A program made the translations under genes and the position numbers. 64,000 bases of DNA from Yersinia alsatica (GTDB lineage Bacteria > Pseudomonadota > Gammaproteobacteria > Enterobacterales > Enterobacteriaceae): positions 62,001 through 126,000 of the forward strand of contig NZ_CABHWW010000009.1 in NCBI RefSeq assembly GCF_902170305.1. The letters run 5' to 3'. The notes below the pieces were generated by a model. The model had not been told where the DNA came from. It worked only from the letters and a program-made list of their open reading frames with translations, and made no database searches. Positions 1 to 7,929 of this stretch are shown here, piece by piece; the stretch's first letter is position 1, and every line of letters begins with the position of its first letter.

Positions 1-483
1 ACACTGAAAGGTATTCTGGATGAAGAGAAGATCCTTGGGGTGGAAACGGGCGCTTGCCCGCATACTGCGGTGCGTGAAGACCCGAGCATGAATATTGCTG
101 CGGTTGAAGAGATGGAAGAGCGCTTCCCTGAAAGCGACCTGATTATGATTGAAAGTGGCGGCGATAACCTGACACTGACCTTCAGCCCGGCACTGGCCGA
201 CTTCTATATCTATGTTATTGACGTGGCTGAAGGTGAAAAAATTCCGCGTAAAAATGGCCCAGGTTTGGTGCAAGCCGACATTCTGGTCATCAATAAAATT
301 GACCTCGCCCCTTATGTCGGTGCCAGTCTGGATGTGATGGAGAGTGACACTAAAGTGGTGCGCGGCGAACGTCCTTATATCCTCACCAACTGCAAAACCG
401 GACAAGGTATTGAAGAGTTGGTGGATATGATTATGCGCGACTTCCTGTTTACTCACGTACAGCCGCAAGGAGAGCACGCATGA
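1..483 (+). CDS. ureG: Urease accessory GTPase UreG (5' end outside window)
   Basis: UreG is the SIMIBI-class GTPase that drives nickel delivery into apo-urease, in a complex with UreD and UreF. The reading frame is open from base 1, so the N-terminus with the P-loop lies upstream; 160 residues are visible. They include the CPH nickel-binding motif (in GACPHTA), the conserved ESGGDN segment and the NKID guanine-specificity motif. The stop overlaps the ureD start (ATGA), indicating translational coupling. Codon use and composition match the neighbours. The assignment is firm; only the start is missing. Confidence 0.96.
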   Translation, partial: TLKGILDEEKILGVETGACPHTAVREDPSMNIAAVEEMEERFPESDLIMIESGGDNLTLTFSPALADFYIYVIDVAEGEKIPRKNGPGLVQADILVINKIDLAPYVGASLDVMESDTKVVRGERPYILTNCKTGQGIEELVDMIMRDFLFTHVQPQGEHA

Positions 484-1445
484 CATCGCAGAGCCAGAAT
501 ATCGTGGAAACTCCTTCACGGGTTCGTGCTCACGCATTAGGTGTTAACGCGCCGGAATTAGCGAAATATCAGGACGAACCGGCGCAAATGCGTAGCGGGG
601 CAGTAGGGAAAAGCGGCTATCTCAAACTGAGATTTGCCAAACGTGAACATCGCAGTATTTTGGCGGAAATGGAAAGACGCGTGCCGTCGTTGGTGCAAAA
701 GGCGTTGTACTGGGATGAAGAGATGCCGGAATTACCTTGTGTCACCATGATTTCCACGTCGGGCTGTATTTTGCAAGGCGACCGGCTGGCCACGGATGTG
801 CTGGTGGAGGCGGGGGCTTGTGCTCATGTCACTACCCAGTCGGCAACCAAAGTTCACATGATGAATGCGAATTATGCTTCACAGATACAGAATTTCACGG
901 TGGAAGAGGGGGGGTATCTGGAGTTTATGCCGGACCCACTCATCCCTCATCGTAATTCTCGCTTTATTACGGAGACCACGATTCATATTCATCCTACGGC
1001 GACAGCGATTTATTCAGAAGTGCTGATGTCCGGGCGTAAATATCATCATGAGGATGAGCGCTTTGGCTTTGATGTTTATTCATCGCGAGTCGCCGCACAC
1101 AATCCGGCAGGTAAAGAGCTGTTTGTTGAGAAGTATGTATTGGAACCGAAGTCAGAAAGCCTTGATGCCATTGGCGTAATGCAATCATTTGATGCATTTG
1201 GCAATGTGATTTTATTAACACCTAAAGAGCACCATGACCGCATTCTGGCGCGAGTCCCGGCCCATTTCGATATCAAGGGTGGGATTGCCAGTGGGGCGAC
1301 TCGCTTACCCAATGACTGCGGCATTGTGTTTAAAGCACTGGGTATCGACAGTGCCGGGGTTAAGGCTGAAATACGGCAGTTCTGGAAAATAGCGCGTGAG
1401 GAAATTCTCGGCATTACATTGCCGGAAAAATTCTTATGGCGCTAA
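480..1445 (+). CDS. ureD: Urease accessory protein UreD
   Basis: UreD (UreH in some genera) is the scaffold that binds apo-urease and recruits UreF and UreG for insertion of the nickel centre. The 321 residues are full length for the family and show the SGGxLQGD-like block (here [10 protein letters not shown]) and the Thr-Gln-Ser-Ala-Thr-Lys-Val segment. The ATG overlaps the ureG stop by four bases. A run of seven G at about 908-914 lies inside the coding region and is read in frame (Glu-Glu-Gly-Gly). In Y. pestis a one-base insertion in a poly-G run of ureD is the known cause of urease negativity; here the frame is intact. Confidence 0.95.
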   Translation: MTSQSQNIVETPSRVRAHALGVNAPELAKYQDEPAQMRSGAVGKSGYLKLRFAKREHRSILAEMERRVPSLVQKALYWDEEMPELPCVTMISTSGCILQGDRLATDVLVEAGACAHVTTQSATKVHMMNANYASQIQNFTVEEGGYLEFMPDPLIPHRNSRFITETTIHIHPTATAIYSEVLMSGRKYHHEDERFGFDVYSSRVAAHNPAGKELFVEKYVLEPKSESLDAIGVMQSFDAFGNVILLTPKEHHDRILARVPAHFDIKGGIASGATRLPNDCGIVFKALGIDSAGVKAEIRQFWKIAREEILGITLPEKFLWR

Positions 1446-1488
1446 GGTGCCACCTAATATCACTTACTGTTGTAGTAAACCATCGCGA

Positions 1489-1550
1489 CATCAGTAAGTG
1501 ATTCGGGGAACGAGAGCAGCGAACACCGCTGCGGCTTCAAGTAAGAAGGG
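1489..1550 (+). repeat. Half ERIC element
   Basis: This 62-base stretch is identical, base for base, to 1611-1672. It corresponds to the right half of an enterobacterial repetitive intergenic consensus (ERIC) element: the AGTAAGTGA..GGGG core followed by the arm ending in AAGAAGGG. It lies directly upstream of a complete copy. Confidence 0.8.
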
Positions 1551-1551
1551 G

Positions 1552-1675
1552 TTACCCAAAGTAATTGAAGTTGCAGCAAGGCAGCAAACGAGAGACTCCC
1601 GATGAGCTTACATCAGTAAGTGATTCGGGGAACGAGAGCAGCGAACACCGCTGCGGCTTCAAGTAAGAAGGGTAA
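1552..1675 (+). repeat. Full-length ERIC element
   Basis: An imperfect palindrome of about 124 bases. It starts with TTACCCAAAGTAATTG, has the central GAGCTTACATCAGTAAGTGA, and ends with AAGAAGGGTA, all matching the ERIC layout. It sits between ureD and yut. Its right end supplies the purine-rich AGAAGGG just ahead of the yut start codon. Confidence 0.85.
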
Positions 1676-1679
1676 AATA

Positions 1680-2669
1680 ATGAATGCGAAAACGGGCAAT
1701 CAAACCGGCTGGGCACAACTCAGTGCTTCAAATGTTTTCATTGAATTTATCGATACAACGCTGCGCGGCTGTGCTCAGGTTATGTTCCAGAATAACCCGC
1801 TGACGGGGCTATTCTTCTTCATTGCGATATTTGTCGGCGCTTATGGCGAGGGTAATCCGGCGGTGGCCTATGGCTGTGTGCTGGGGACGGTGGTTGCAAC
1901 ATTTACCGGGCTAACTATGCGCGACCGTAAATCATGGCGCTCGGGGCTATATGGTTATAACGGGTGCCTGGTCGGCGCGGCATTACCTACATTTTTGGTT
2001 GCCACACCGGTTGTTTGGGCTTGTATTGTCTTGGGCAGTATCGTGTCAGTGATTGTAATGGCTTGTATCGCTGATATTTTAAAAACCTGGAAAGTAGCGG
2101 CGTTAACTGCACCTTTTGTTCTCACCACCTGGATAATATTACTGGCCAGCTACGCCTTTGCCGGTCTCCATAGTAGTGGGTTGCCGACACCAGCGCTGCC
2201 GCATGAATTTGTTTTAGATGCTGGAGCACCCGCGGCGGGCAATATTTTCGTCAGTATGTTTAATGGCATCTCTGAAGTCTTCTTATTAAGTAGTTTGATT
2301 GGCGGCATTATTTTTGTCATCGGGTTGGCTGTCGAATCACTCTGGGCCGCAGTGTTTGCTCTAGGTGGATCACTACTGGCACTCTTCACCGCCATATTCC
2401 TTGGTGCCGATCCCGCCAGTATTGATACCGGGCTTTATGCTTTCAGTGCCGTGTTAACGGCTATCGCGTTAGGTTCGACTTTTAATAAACCCAGTTGGCG
2501 AGTTTTGGCTTATACCATTATCGGCGTTATTTTTACGGTGATCGTGCAGGGCGCTCTAAACATCTTATTGTCACCTATCGGTATTCCTACCTTGACGATG
2601 CCTTTTGTTCTGGCTTCGTGGTTATTCCTGGTACCGAATAAAGATGTTATGCCAGCACATAGACAATAG
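1680..2669 (+). CDS. yut: Urea channel Yut (UT family)
   Basis: Yut is an inner-membrane urea channel related to eukaryotic UT transporters. In Y. pseudotuberculosis it is known to supply the cytoplasmic urease with urea. The 329-residue protein is almost entirely hydrophobic helices and has two homologous halves. The UT signature is seen first as GLYGYNGCLVG and again, degenerate, as GLYAFSAVLT. The start was placed at ATG 1680, seven bases after AGAAGGG; the frame stays open upstream to 1620, but only through the ERIC repeat. It follows ureD and precedes the nickel permease gene. Confidence 0.92.
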   Translation: MNAKTGNQTGWAQLSASNVFIEFIDTTLRGCAQVMFQNNPLTGLFFFIAIFVGAYGEGNPAVAYGCVLGTVVATFTGLTMRDRKSWRSGLYGYNGCLVGAALPTFLVATPVVWACIVLGSIVSVIVMACIADILKTWKVAALTAPFVLTTWIILLASYAFAGLHSSGLPTPALPHEFVLDAGAPAAGNIFVSMFNGISEVFLLSSLIGGIIFVIGLAVESLWAAVFALGGSLLALFTAIFLGADPASIDTGLYAFSAVLTAIALGSTFNKPSWRVLAYTIIGVIFTVIVQGALNILLSPIGIPTLTMPFVLASWLFLVPNKDVMPAHRQ

Positions 2670-2691
2670 CGTTTTATTCTGGAGTACGTAT

Positions 2692-3750
2692 ATGACGACT
2701 GGAATAGAGAAACGTAGTGCCTTCGGTGATCCGCAAACTAAACGGCGTGCAATCTATTTGCTGATCGGCTTATTAGTAGTTAACGGGTTGGCATGGATTT
2801 GGGCCTTTACGGAATTTAATAATAACGCGGTATTGATGGGCATGGCATTTCTGGCTTATAGCTTTGGCTTGCGCCATGCAGTCGATGCTGATCATATCGC
2901 TGCTATTGATAACGTGACTCGCAAACTGATGCAGCAGGGGAAAACACCGATTGCGGTCGGGACGTTTTTCTCTCTCGGTCATTCAACTATCGTGATATTA
3001 GCATCATTGGCCATTGCTGCGACGGCGATGGCATTTAAGAATAATATGGAGTGGTTCCATGAAACTGGGGGATTGATCGGCACCCTGGTTTCATCGGTAT
3101 TCTTGTTACTGTTTGCCTTTCTGAATTTAACCATCCTGATTTCAGTGTATAAAAAGTTCAAACAGGTCAAAGCGGGCCATGTGTATAAAGATGACGAACT
3201 TGACCTACTGGTGACCAACAATGGTGGTTTGCTCGCCCGTATTTTCAGGCGAGTGTTTAATATGGTCAATAAAAGCTGGCATATGTATCCGGTTGGTTTT
3301 TTATTTGGCTTAGGTTTTGATACGGCTACGGAAATTGGTGTATTAGGGCTCTCCGCCGCGAGCGCAAGTCACGGCATAAATTTGTGGTCAATAATGGTTT
3401 TCCCGATTTTATTTGCTGCTGGCATGGCTTTAATCGACTCACTCGATAATTTTGTGATGATTGGTGCTTATGGTTGGGCTTTTTCTAAACCGGTACGAAA
3501 ACTGTATTACAATATTACTATCACGGCAGCCTCGGTTATCATTGCTTTCTTTATCGGCGGTATTGAAGCTTTGGGATTAATTGCAGACAAACTTAATTTA
3601 ACCGGAGGAATTTGGACGCCAATTAATAATATCAGTGATAATTTAGGTGAAATAGGTTACTGGATTATTGGGATGTTTATACTGTGTTGGTTAATTTCCG
3701 CCATTAATTACTATGTTCGTGGTTATGATAAGCTGAGTATTAGTGGTTAA
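2692..3750 (+). CDS. ureH: NiCoT nickel permease UreH (HoxN/NixA family)
   Basis: A single-component high-affinity nickel (cobalt) permease of the cytoplasmic membrane, feeding metal to urease. The 352 residues carry the family signature RHAVDADHIAAIDN at residues 61-74 and the second signature LGFDTATEIG, within about eight membrane segments. ATG 2692 was chosen because GGAG sits seven bases upstream; the frame extends to 2605 inside the end of yut, which is unlikely to be used. It lies 22 bases after yut and ends at a strong hairpin. Genes for two nickel systems are known to flank yersinial urease loci; this is the downstream one. Confidence 0.93.
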   Translation: MTTGIEKRSAFGDPQTKRRAIYLLIGLLVVNGLAWIWAFTEFNNNAVLMGMAFLAYSFGLRHAVDADHIAAIDNVTRKLMQQGKTPIAVGTFFSLGHSTIVILASLAIAATAMAFKNNMEWFHETGGLIGTLVSSVFLLLFAFLNLTILISVYKKFKQVKAGHVYKDDELDLLVTNNGGLLARIFRRVFNMVNKSWHMYPVGFLFGLGFDTATEIGVLGLSAASASHGINLWSIMVFPILFAAGMALIDSLDNFVMIGAYGWAFSKPVRKLYYNITITAASVIIAFFIGGIEALGLIADKLNLTGGIWTPINNISDNLGEIGYWIIGMFILCWLISAINYYVRGYDKLSISG

Positions 3751-3765
3751 TTTTTCATTGCAAAA

Positions 3766-3795
3766 AATAAGGCACTCATTAATGAGTGCCTTATT
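3766..3795. terminator. Bidirectional terminator between ureH and hdeB
   Basis: A perfect 15-base inverted repeat (AATAAGGCACTCATT and its complement). It is A-rich on one side and T-rich on the other, and sits between two convergent genes, so it can end both transcripts. Confidence 0.8.
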
Positions 3796-3816
3796 CGTCA
3801 TATCTAATTTTTCAGA

Positions 3817-4161
3817 TTACATATGATGTTTCTTAGCGAAATTTAAAATATCTTGTTTCATTTCGGACAGTTTACTTTCAGGGGACTTTTTACACACTTC
3901 GACTACTTTCGGTGTCACGATAGTGTCTGTCTCGTGAAAATCAACATAATCGCCTTTCTTATATTGAGTATCATCATTTAGTACCCAATAGACTACCGGA
4001 GTAAATGACTTAGGATTCAGATCCAGGAATTCTTTGCAGGTCATATCACTCGGGGTAGTAGCCGTTGCGCTAGTAGTTGTCGGAGTTGCTGCAAAAGTAG
4101 TGGCGGCAGCGGAAAGCAATAAACCAGTCAATGCAATATTACGAAGTGATTTGTAGGACAT
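3817..4161 (-). CDS. hdeB: HdeB-like periplasmic acid-stress chaperone
   Basis: HdeA/HdeB proteins are small periplasmic chaperones that unfold at low pH and bind denatured proteins. This 114-residue precursor has a signal peptide ending near TTFAA, a Thr/Ser-rich linker, and then the mature domain. The mature domain has DMTCKEFLDLNP at its start and a second Cys in VEVCKK, the two cysteines forming the family disulfide. The sequence is closer to HdeB (CxEF.DLNPK..TPV.YW) than to HdeA. It is convergent with ureH, placing a second acid-resistance function beside urease. No hdeA or hdeD neighbour is present. Confidence 0.88.
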   Translation of the reverse strand: MSYKSLRNIALTGLLLSAAATTFAATPTTTSATATTPSDMTCKEFLDLNPKSFTPVVYWVLNDDTQYKKGDYVDFHETDTIVTPKVVEVCKKSPESKLSEMKQDILNFAKKHHM

Positions 4162-4569
4162 GCTTACTTCCTTATTTGTCTGTTAGAAATCCACAGAATT
4201 AAACTAAGGGTGATAAATATCACTCAGATATGATGACTCCGGCGTTATTATTTGCTGGAGTGCAGATATATTATTAGTTATAAGTGGATATAATGCCAAT
4301 AATTAAATTCATTATCTGACTCATGATTCAGTATGCATAACTTTACAGGCTGTAAAAATAGCTTTAAACAGTATCTTTTTACGATAATAATTATAACCTT
4401 TCAGTTTAATTACGTTACGTTAATATTAGATGACTATAAGTGTAAATATCCCTATATATTCGATGAGTTTATCATTTGATTTTTATCAAAAATAACTGAG
4501 TTTGACCATGAATTATCTGAATTTTTATCTATACTTGATTTACCTATAACAATTTTAGTCACTCTATTG
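4162..4569. other. AT-rich intergenic region between hdeB and the K+ channel gene
   Basis: About 400 bases with no supportable gene on either strand. It must hold the promoters of hdeB (minus) and of the channel gene (plus). The strong A+T bias would suit H-NS binding, which is inference. No clear repeat or operator was seen. Confidence 0.5.
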
Positions 4570-5745
4570 ATGAAAATATTACAGGAAATTAAATCTAGGT
4601 TCTCGATACCACATTGCCTGGCTATCCTGGTGGCAATTAATGGATATCTGGTTTTAAGCCCAGTACTTTTCCGGGCTATCGCCCATTTTTCTGGAGTAAC
4701 AAATGAGTTCAGTACTTGGAAGGAGGCGCTGAGTTTTCTTGAATTGTTTGAAATTCCAAGATTTATGATTGGTTTGGTACTGATATTGATGGCTATTGCT
4801 TTATCCATGAAAACCCGTATCGCCTGGTTTTTCACTGTATTGCTGTTATTTACCATTGTTTCTATCAATATCTTTATTCTAAAAGATCAAAATACACTGA
4901 CGACTTATTCCATTGTGATTATTGTCGGCTTGCTCTTTTATTGGCGGAAGTTTAATTATCACAGCCTCGCCAGTGGGACGTTTTTTGCTATTGTGAGTAT
5001 CGCTTCACTGATCGTTTATAGCATGCTGGGCACACTCTACATGGGCGATGAATTTGCGCCAGTAGTCACTGATTTACCGACAGCATTCTATTTCGCGATT
5101 GTTTGTATGTCTACGGTGGGGTTCGGGGATATTATCCCGCATACCACGTTGGCACGGATGTTTACGCTTACGGTGATTATTTCCGGTATTACTGTCTTTG
5201 CTGCTTCAGTTTCTTCTATTGCCGGGCCGATGATCAGTAATAATATCAAACGCATAGTTAAAGGTAGGGTTTCTGACGTGGAACGTAAAAATCATTTTAT
5301 TATCGTGGGCACCAGCTCTCTGGCACTGAATGTGTATAACGGTCTACGAGATCGCGGTGATGAAGTTACGGTGGTGTGTGCTGTAGGTAGCCAACATAAT
5401 TATCCATCTGATGCGGATATTATCGAGGGCGACCCTTCTTCAGTTGCAACATTGAAATTAGCCGGGGCCGACAAAGCAAAATATATTATCGCGCTGTGTG
5501 ATAGTGATGCCGATAATGCCTTTACCATTCTGGCTGCTAAAGAAATCGCCGGTGAATCCACCAAAACCTTGGCATTGGTGAATGAAACCGAGAATATGAA
5601 GAAAGTTAAACGGGTTGAACCTAGCATGGTCTTCTCTCTGCCATTATTAGGCAGTGAGCTGCTGGTGAGAACCCTGAATGGCGATACCATTAATAATGAA
5701 CTGATTACCGAGATGTTCTTTGGTAACTGCCAGAAGTTAGATTAA
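4570..5745 (+). CDS. kch: Kch-type potassium channel with RCK/TrkA-N domain
   Basis: An inner-membrane K+ channel subunit of 391 residues. The N-terminal half has several hydrophobic helices. The pore helix and selectivity filter TVGFGDI lie near residue 182, followed by the last transmembrane helix. The C-terminal RCK domain starts near residue 238 with a Rossmann-type IIVGTSSLALNVYNGL and includes EGDPSS and ALCDSDADN. E. coli Kch has the same order and is slightly longer. The filter has Phe in place of the usual Tyr of GYGD. A TTG codon precedes the ATG at 4570; the ATG is preferred. The gene stands alone and ends at a convergent terminator. Confidence 0.82.
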   Translation: MKILQEIKSRFSIPHCLAILVAINGYLVLSPVLFRAIAHFSGVTNEFSTWKEALSFLELFEIPRFMIGLVLILMAIALSMKTRIAWFFTVLLLFTIVSINIFILKDQNTLTTYSIVIIVGLLFYWRKFNYHSLASGTFFAIVSIASLIVYSMLGTLYMGDEFAPVVTDLPTAFYFAIVCMSTVGFGDIIPHTTLARMFTLTVIISGITVFAASVSSIAGPMISNNIKRIVKGRVSDVERKNHFIIVGTSSLALNVYNGLRDRGDEVTVVCAVGSQHNYPSDADIIEGDPSSVATLKLAGADKAKYIIALCDSDADNAFTILAAKEIAGESTKTLALVNETENMKKVKRVEPSMVFSLPLLGSELLVRTLNGDTINNELITEMFFGNCQKLD

Positions 5746-5789
5746 TTTTATACTGACTGAGCCGCATCAGTATTCTTGTCATAATGTAT

Positions 5790-5815
5790 AAAACACCCTC
5801 TATATGAGGGTGTTT
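5790..5815. terminator. Bidirectional terminator between kch and crcB
   Basis: Perfect inverted repeat AAAACACCCTC / GAGGGTGTTTT with a five-base loop, between convergent genes. Confidence 0.8.
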
Positions 5816-5842
5816 TCATCTCTATTTCTCGCTAGGATAAAG

Positions 5843-6253
5843 CTATTCAGCCGCGGTTTGCGGCGCTTTTGGCTTCTCTTTTGGCCCCACCATCAAGCCC
5901 AATTCGACAGCGATAAAACCAACAATCAGACTGGCGACTAAATAGCAGATTGAGACAAAAACTTCACTCGGGGTTTTCATCATTTCGACGGCACCAAATA
6001 CAAAACTGGAAAATGTCGAAAGTCCGCCCATTATCCCTGTTCCCACCATTAAGTGTACGTATTGGTTAATTTTACCGTTTTTAAAGCACGAGGTGGTTAG
6101 CCCTAATAAAAATGCAGCGATGATATTGGCGACAAAGATATCCATGGGGAAACCATCGGCCAGTCTTGGTACTGACATCATGATTAATTCACGACACATG
6201 GCGCCAAAAGCGCCACCAACAAAAACTAAAATAATAAGATTCGGCATAATCAT
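5843..6253 (-). CDS. crcB: Fluoride channel subunit CrcB (second copy)
   Basis: CrcB (Fluc) proteins are small four-helix fluoride exporters that work as antiparallel dimers in the cytoplasmic membrane. This 136-residue protein has the family motif [12 protein letters not shown] and the N-terminal [10 protein letters not shown] block. It is the distal gene of a two-gene minus-strand unit, 27 bases after its paralogue. The last residues (PKEKPKAPQ) are a charged tail absent from the partner. Confidence 0.9.
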   Translation of the reverse strand: MIMPNLIILVFVGGAFGAMCRELIMMSVPRLADGFPMDIFVANIIAAFLLGLTTSCFKNGKINQYVHLMVGTGIMGGLSTFSSFVFGAVEMMKTPSEVFVSICYLVASLIVGFIAVELGLMVGPKEKPKAPQTAAE

Positions 6254-6280
6254 TATCTCCGATTAATAAATCGTTTCTGC

Positions 6281-6661
6281 TCAATAAGCCAGCCAGGCAC
6301 CGAATGCCGCTGCGGCCAGACCGACCAATACAGAAATAATCAGATATCCGGCAGCCATTGCTCTGCCGCGCGCTGTAGCAAGTTTTGCCGCATCTAATTG
6401 CATGCTACTAAAGGTGGTATAGCCCCCTAAAATACCGGTCAACACTGCAGCATTCATTAAATCGCCATAACGATCACGCCAGTCAATACTGAAAAGAATA
6501 CTCAGATAGCCAATAACAAATGCTCCTGAAATATTGATGAGAAAAGTACCGAGGGGGAGATTACCTTTATATATCTTGCCAACACCGAGTCCTAGCCACC
6601 ATCGTAAAAGTGAACCGATGCCGCCACCAAACCCTACCCACATTATGTCAATTGCAGTCAT
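6281..6661 (-). CDS. crcB: Fluoride channel subunit CrcB (first copy)
   Basis: Paralogue of the next gene, 126 residues and four hydrophobic helices. It has GGGIGSLLRWW near the N-terminus and the pore motif GGYTTFSSMQLDA. In several bacteria two adjacent, diverged Fluc genes encode the two halves of a heterodimer; the pairing here fits, but homodimers are not excluded. It is divergent from yghZ. No convincing fluoride riboswitch was found upstream. Confidence 0.9.
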   Translation of the reverse strand: MTAIDIMWVGFGGGIGSLLRWWLGLGVGKIYKGNLPLGTFLINISGAFVIGYLSILFSIDWRDRYGDLMNAAVLTGILGGYTTFSSMQLDAAKLATARGRAMAAGYLIISVLVGLAAAAFGAWLAY

Positions 6662-6813
6662 AACAAAGCCCTCAATGGCTATTCGTCAGAGTAGATATAA
6701 TTGTAGTACAAATAATTTTAGAAATGTTCGAAGAGATCACTTTCATGGGCTGAAGATGGCGCTAAAATAGAAATGCCGTTTCAAAAATACGATAAATGGA
6801 GACAGAAGCCATC

Positions 6814-7848
6814 ATGCCTTACAACGCAGATCCTTCCCGCTACAACCAAATGCAATATCGTTTTTGTGGAAAAAGTGGCTTGCAACTTCCCGCATTATCG
6901 CTTGGGCTTTGGCATAACTTTAGTTTTAACAATACATTAGAATCGCAACGAACGTTACTGCGCAAAGCTTTTGATCTGGGAATTACCCACTTCGATTTAG
7001 CCAATAACTATGGTCCACCGCCGGGTTCAGCTGAGCAGAATTTTGGTAAGTTGTTGCAAGACGACTTTAAGCCTTATCGTGACGAATTAATCATCTCGAC
7101 CAAAGCTGGTTATAACATGTGGCCTGGCCCTTATGGTGCCGGGAGCTCACGAAAATATCTGCTGGCTAGCTTAGATCAAAGCCTAAAACGTATGGGGCTG
7201 GATTATGTGGATATTTTCTATTCCCACCGCGTTGATGAAAACACGCCAATGGAAGAAACTGCATCGGCTTTAGCTCAGGCAGTGCAAAGCGGCAAAGCAC
7301 TGTATGTCGGCATTTCATCCTACTCTACTGAGCGCACCGCCAAAATGGTGGAATTATTGCAAGAGTGGAAAATCCCATTACTGATCCATCAGCCTTCCTA
7401 CAATATTCTTAACCGTTGGGTTGAGCAGACGAATCTATTAGATACCCTGGATAAGCACGGTGTGGGGTGTATTGCCTTCACACCACTGGCGCAAGGGTTG
7501 TTAACTGGGAAATACCTCAATGGTATCCCGGATGATTCGCGGATGAAAAAAGAAGCCGGCGGCTCGCTGAAAGAAAACATGCTGTCCGCAGCAAATCTGC
7601 ACAGCATCAAGTTGTTGAATGAATTAGCTGAACAGCGTGGGCAATCATTGGCACAAATGGCATTGAGCTGGTTACTGAAAGATAGCCGCGTGACGTCCGT
7701 TTTGATTGGTGCCAGTCGGCCTGAACAACTTGAGGAAAATTGTGCTGCACTGAATAATCTTACATTCACAGCGGCAGAGTTAACCGCTATTGATCAGCAT
7801 GTTACCGACGGTCAGCTAAATCTGTGGCAAGCTTCATCAGACCGGTAA
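6814..7848 (+). CDS. yghZ: Aldo-keto reductase YghZ (L-glyceraldehyde-3-phosphate reductase)
   Basis: A cytoplasmic AKR14-type NADPH-dependent reductase; the E. coli relative reduces L-glyceraldehyde 3-phosphate and methylglyoxal. The 344 residues follow E. coli YghZ almost throughout: QMQYR.CGKSGLQLP at the start, DLANNYGPPPGS (catalytic Asp/Tyr) and SSYS..RTAKMVEL, ending in LWQASSD. ATG 6814 is preferred over the in-frame ATG 6796 because GGAGAC lies about ten bases upstream and the relative begins there. Monocistronic, ended by a hairpin. Confidence 0.92.
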   Translation: MPYNADPSRYNQMQYRFCGKSGLQLPALSLGLWHNFSFNNTLESQRTLLRKAFDLGITHFDLANNYGPPPGSAEQNFGKLLQDDFKPYRDELIISTKAGYNMWPGPYGAGSSRKYLLASLDQSLKRMGLDYVDIFYSHRVDENTPMEETASALAQAVQSGKALYVGISSYSTERTAKMVELLQEWKIPLLIHQPSYNILNRWVEQTNLLDTLDKHGVGCIAFTPLAQGLLTGKYLNGIPDDSRMKKEAGGSLKENMLSAANLHSIKLLNELAEQRGQSLAQMALSWLLKDSRVTSVLIGASRPEQLEENCAALNNLTFTAAELTAIDQHVTDGQLNLWQASSDR

Positions 7849-7882
7849 TTTGAGGTTACAGAGTCTGTATTGGGAGTAATGC

Positions 7883-7910
7883 AAAAGCCGGAAAGTTTCT
7901 CCGGCTTTTT
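7883..7910 (+). terminator. Terminator after yghZ
   Basis: AAAAGCCGGA..TCCGGCTTTTT hairpin, between the convergent yghZ and yliI. Confidence 0.8.
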
Positions 7911-7929
7911 GTTGTCAGCAGCAGACTTA

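Noticed and set aside
1620-1679. Longer N-terminus for Yut
   Set aside because: The upstream in-frame codons are entirely ERIC sequence and the best ribosome site directly precedes ATG 1680.
6662-6813. Fluoride riboswitch upstream of the crcB pair
   Set aside because: The reverse strand has a loosely similar GTGATCTCTTC stretch, but the conserved GGCGATG and CUGAUGGC-type blocks and pairing are not there.
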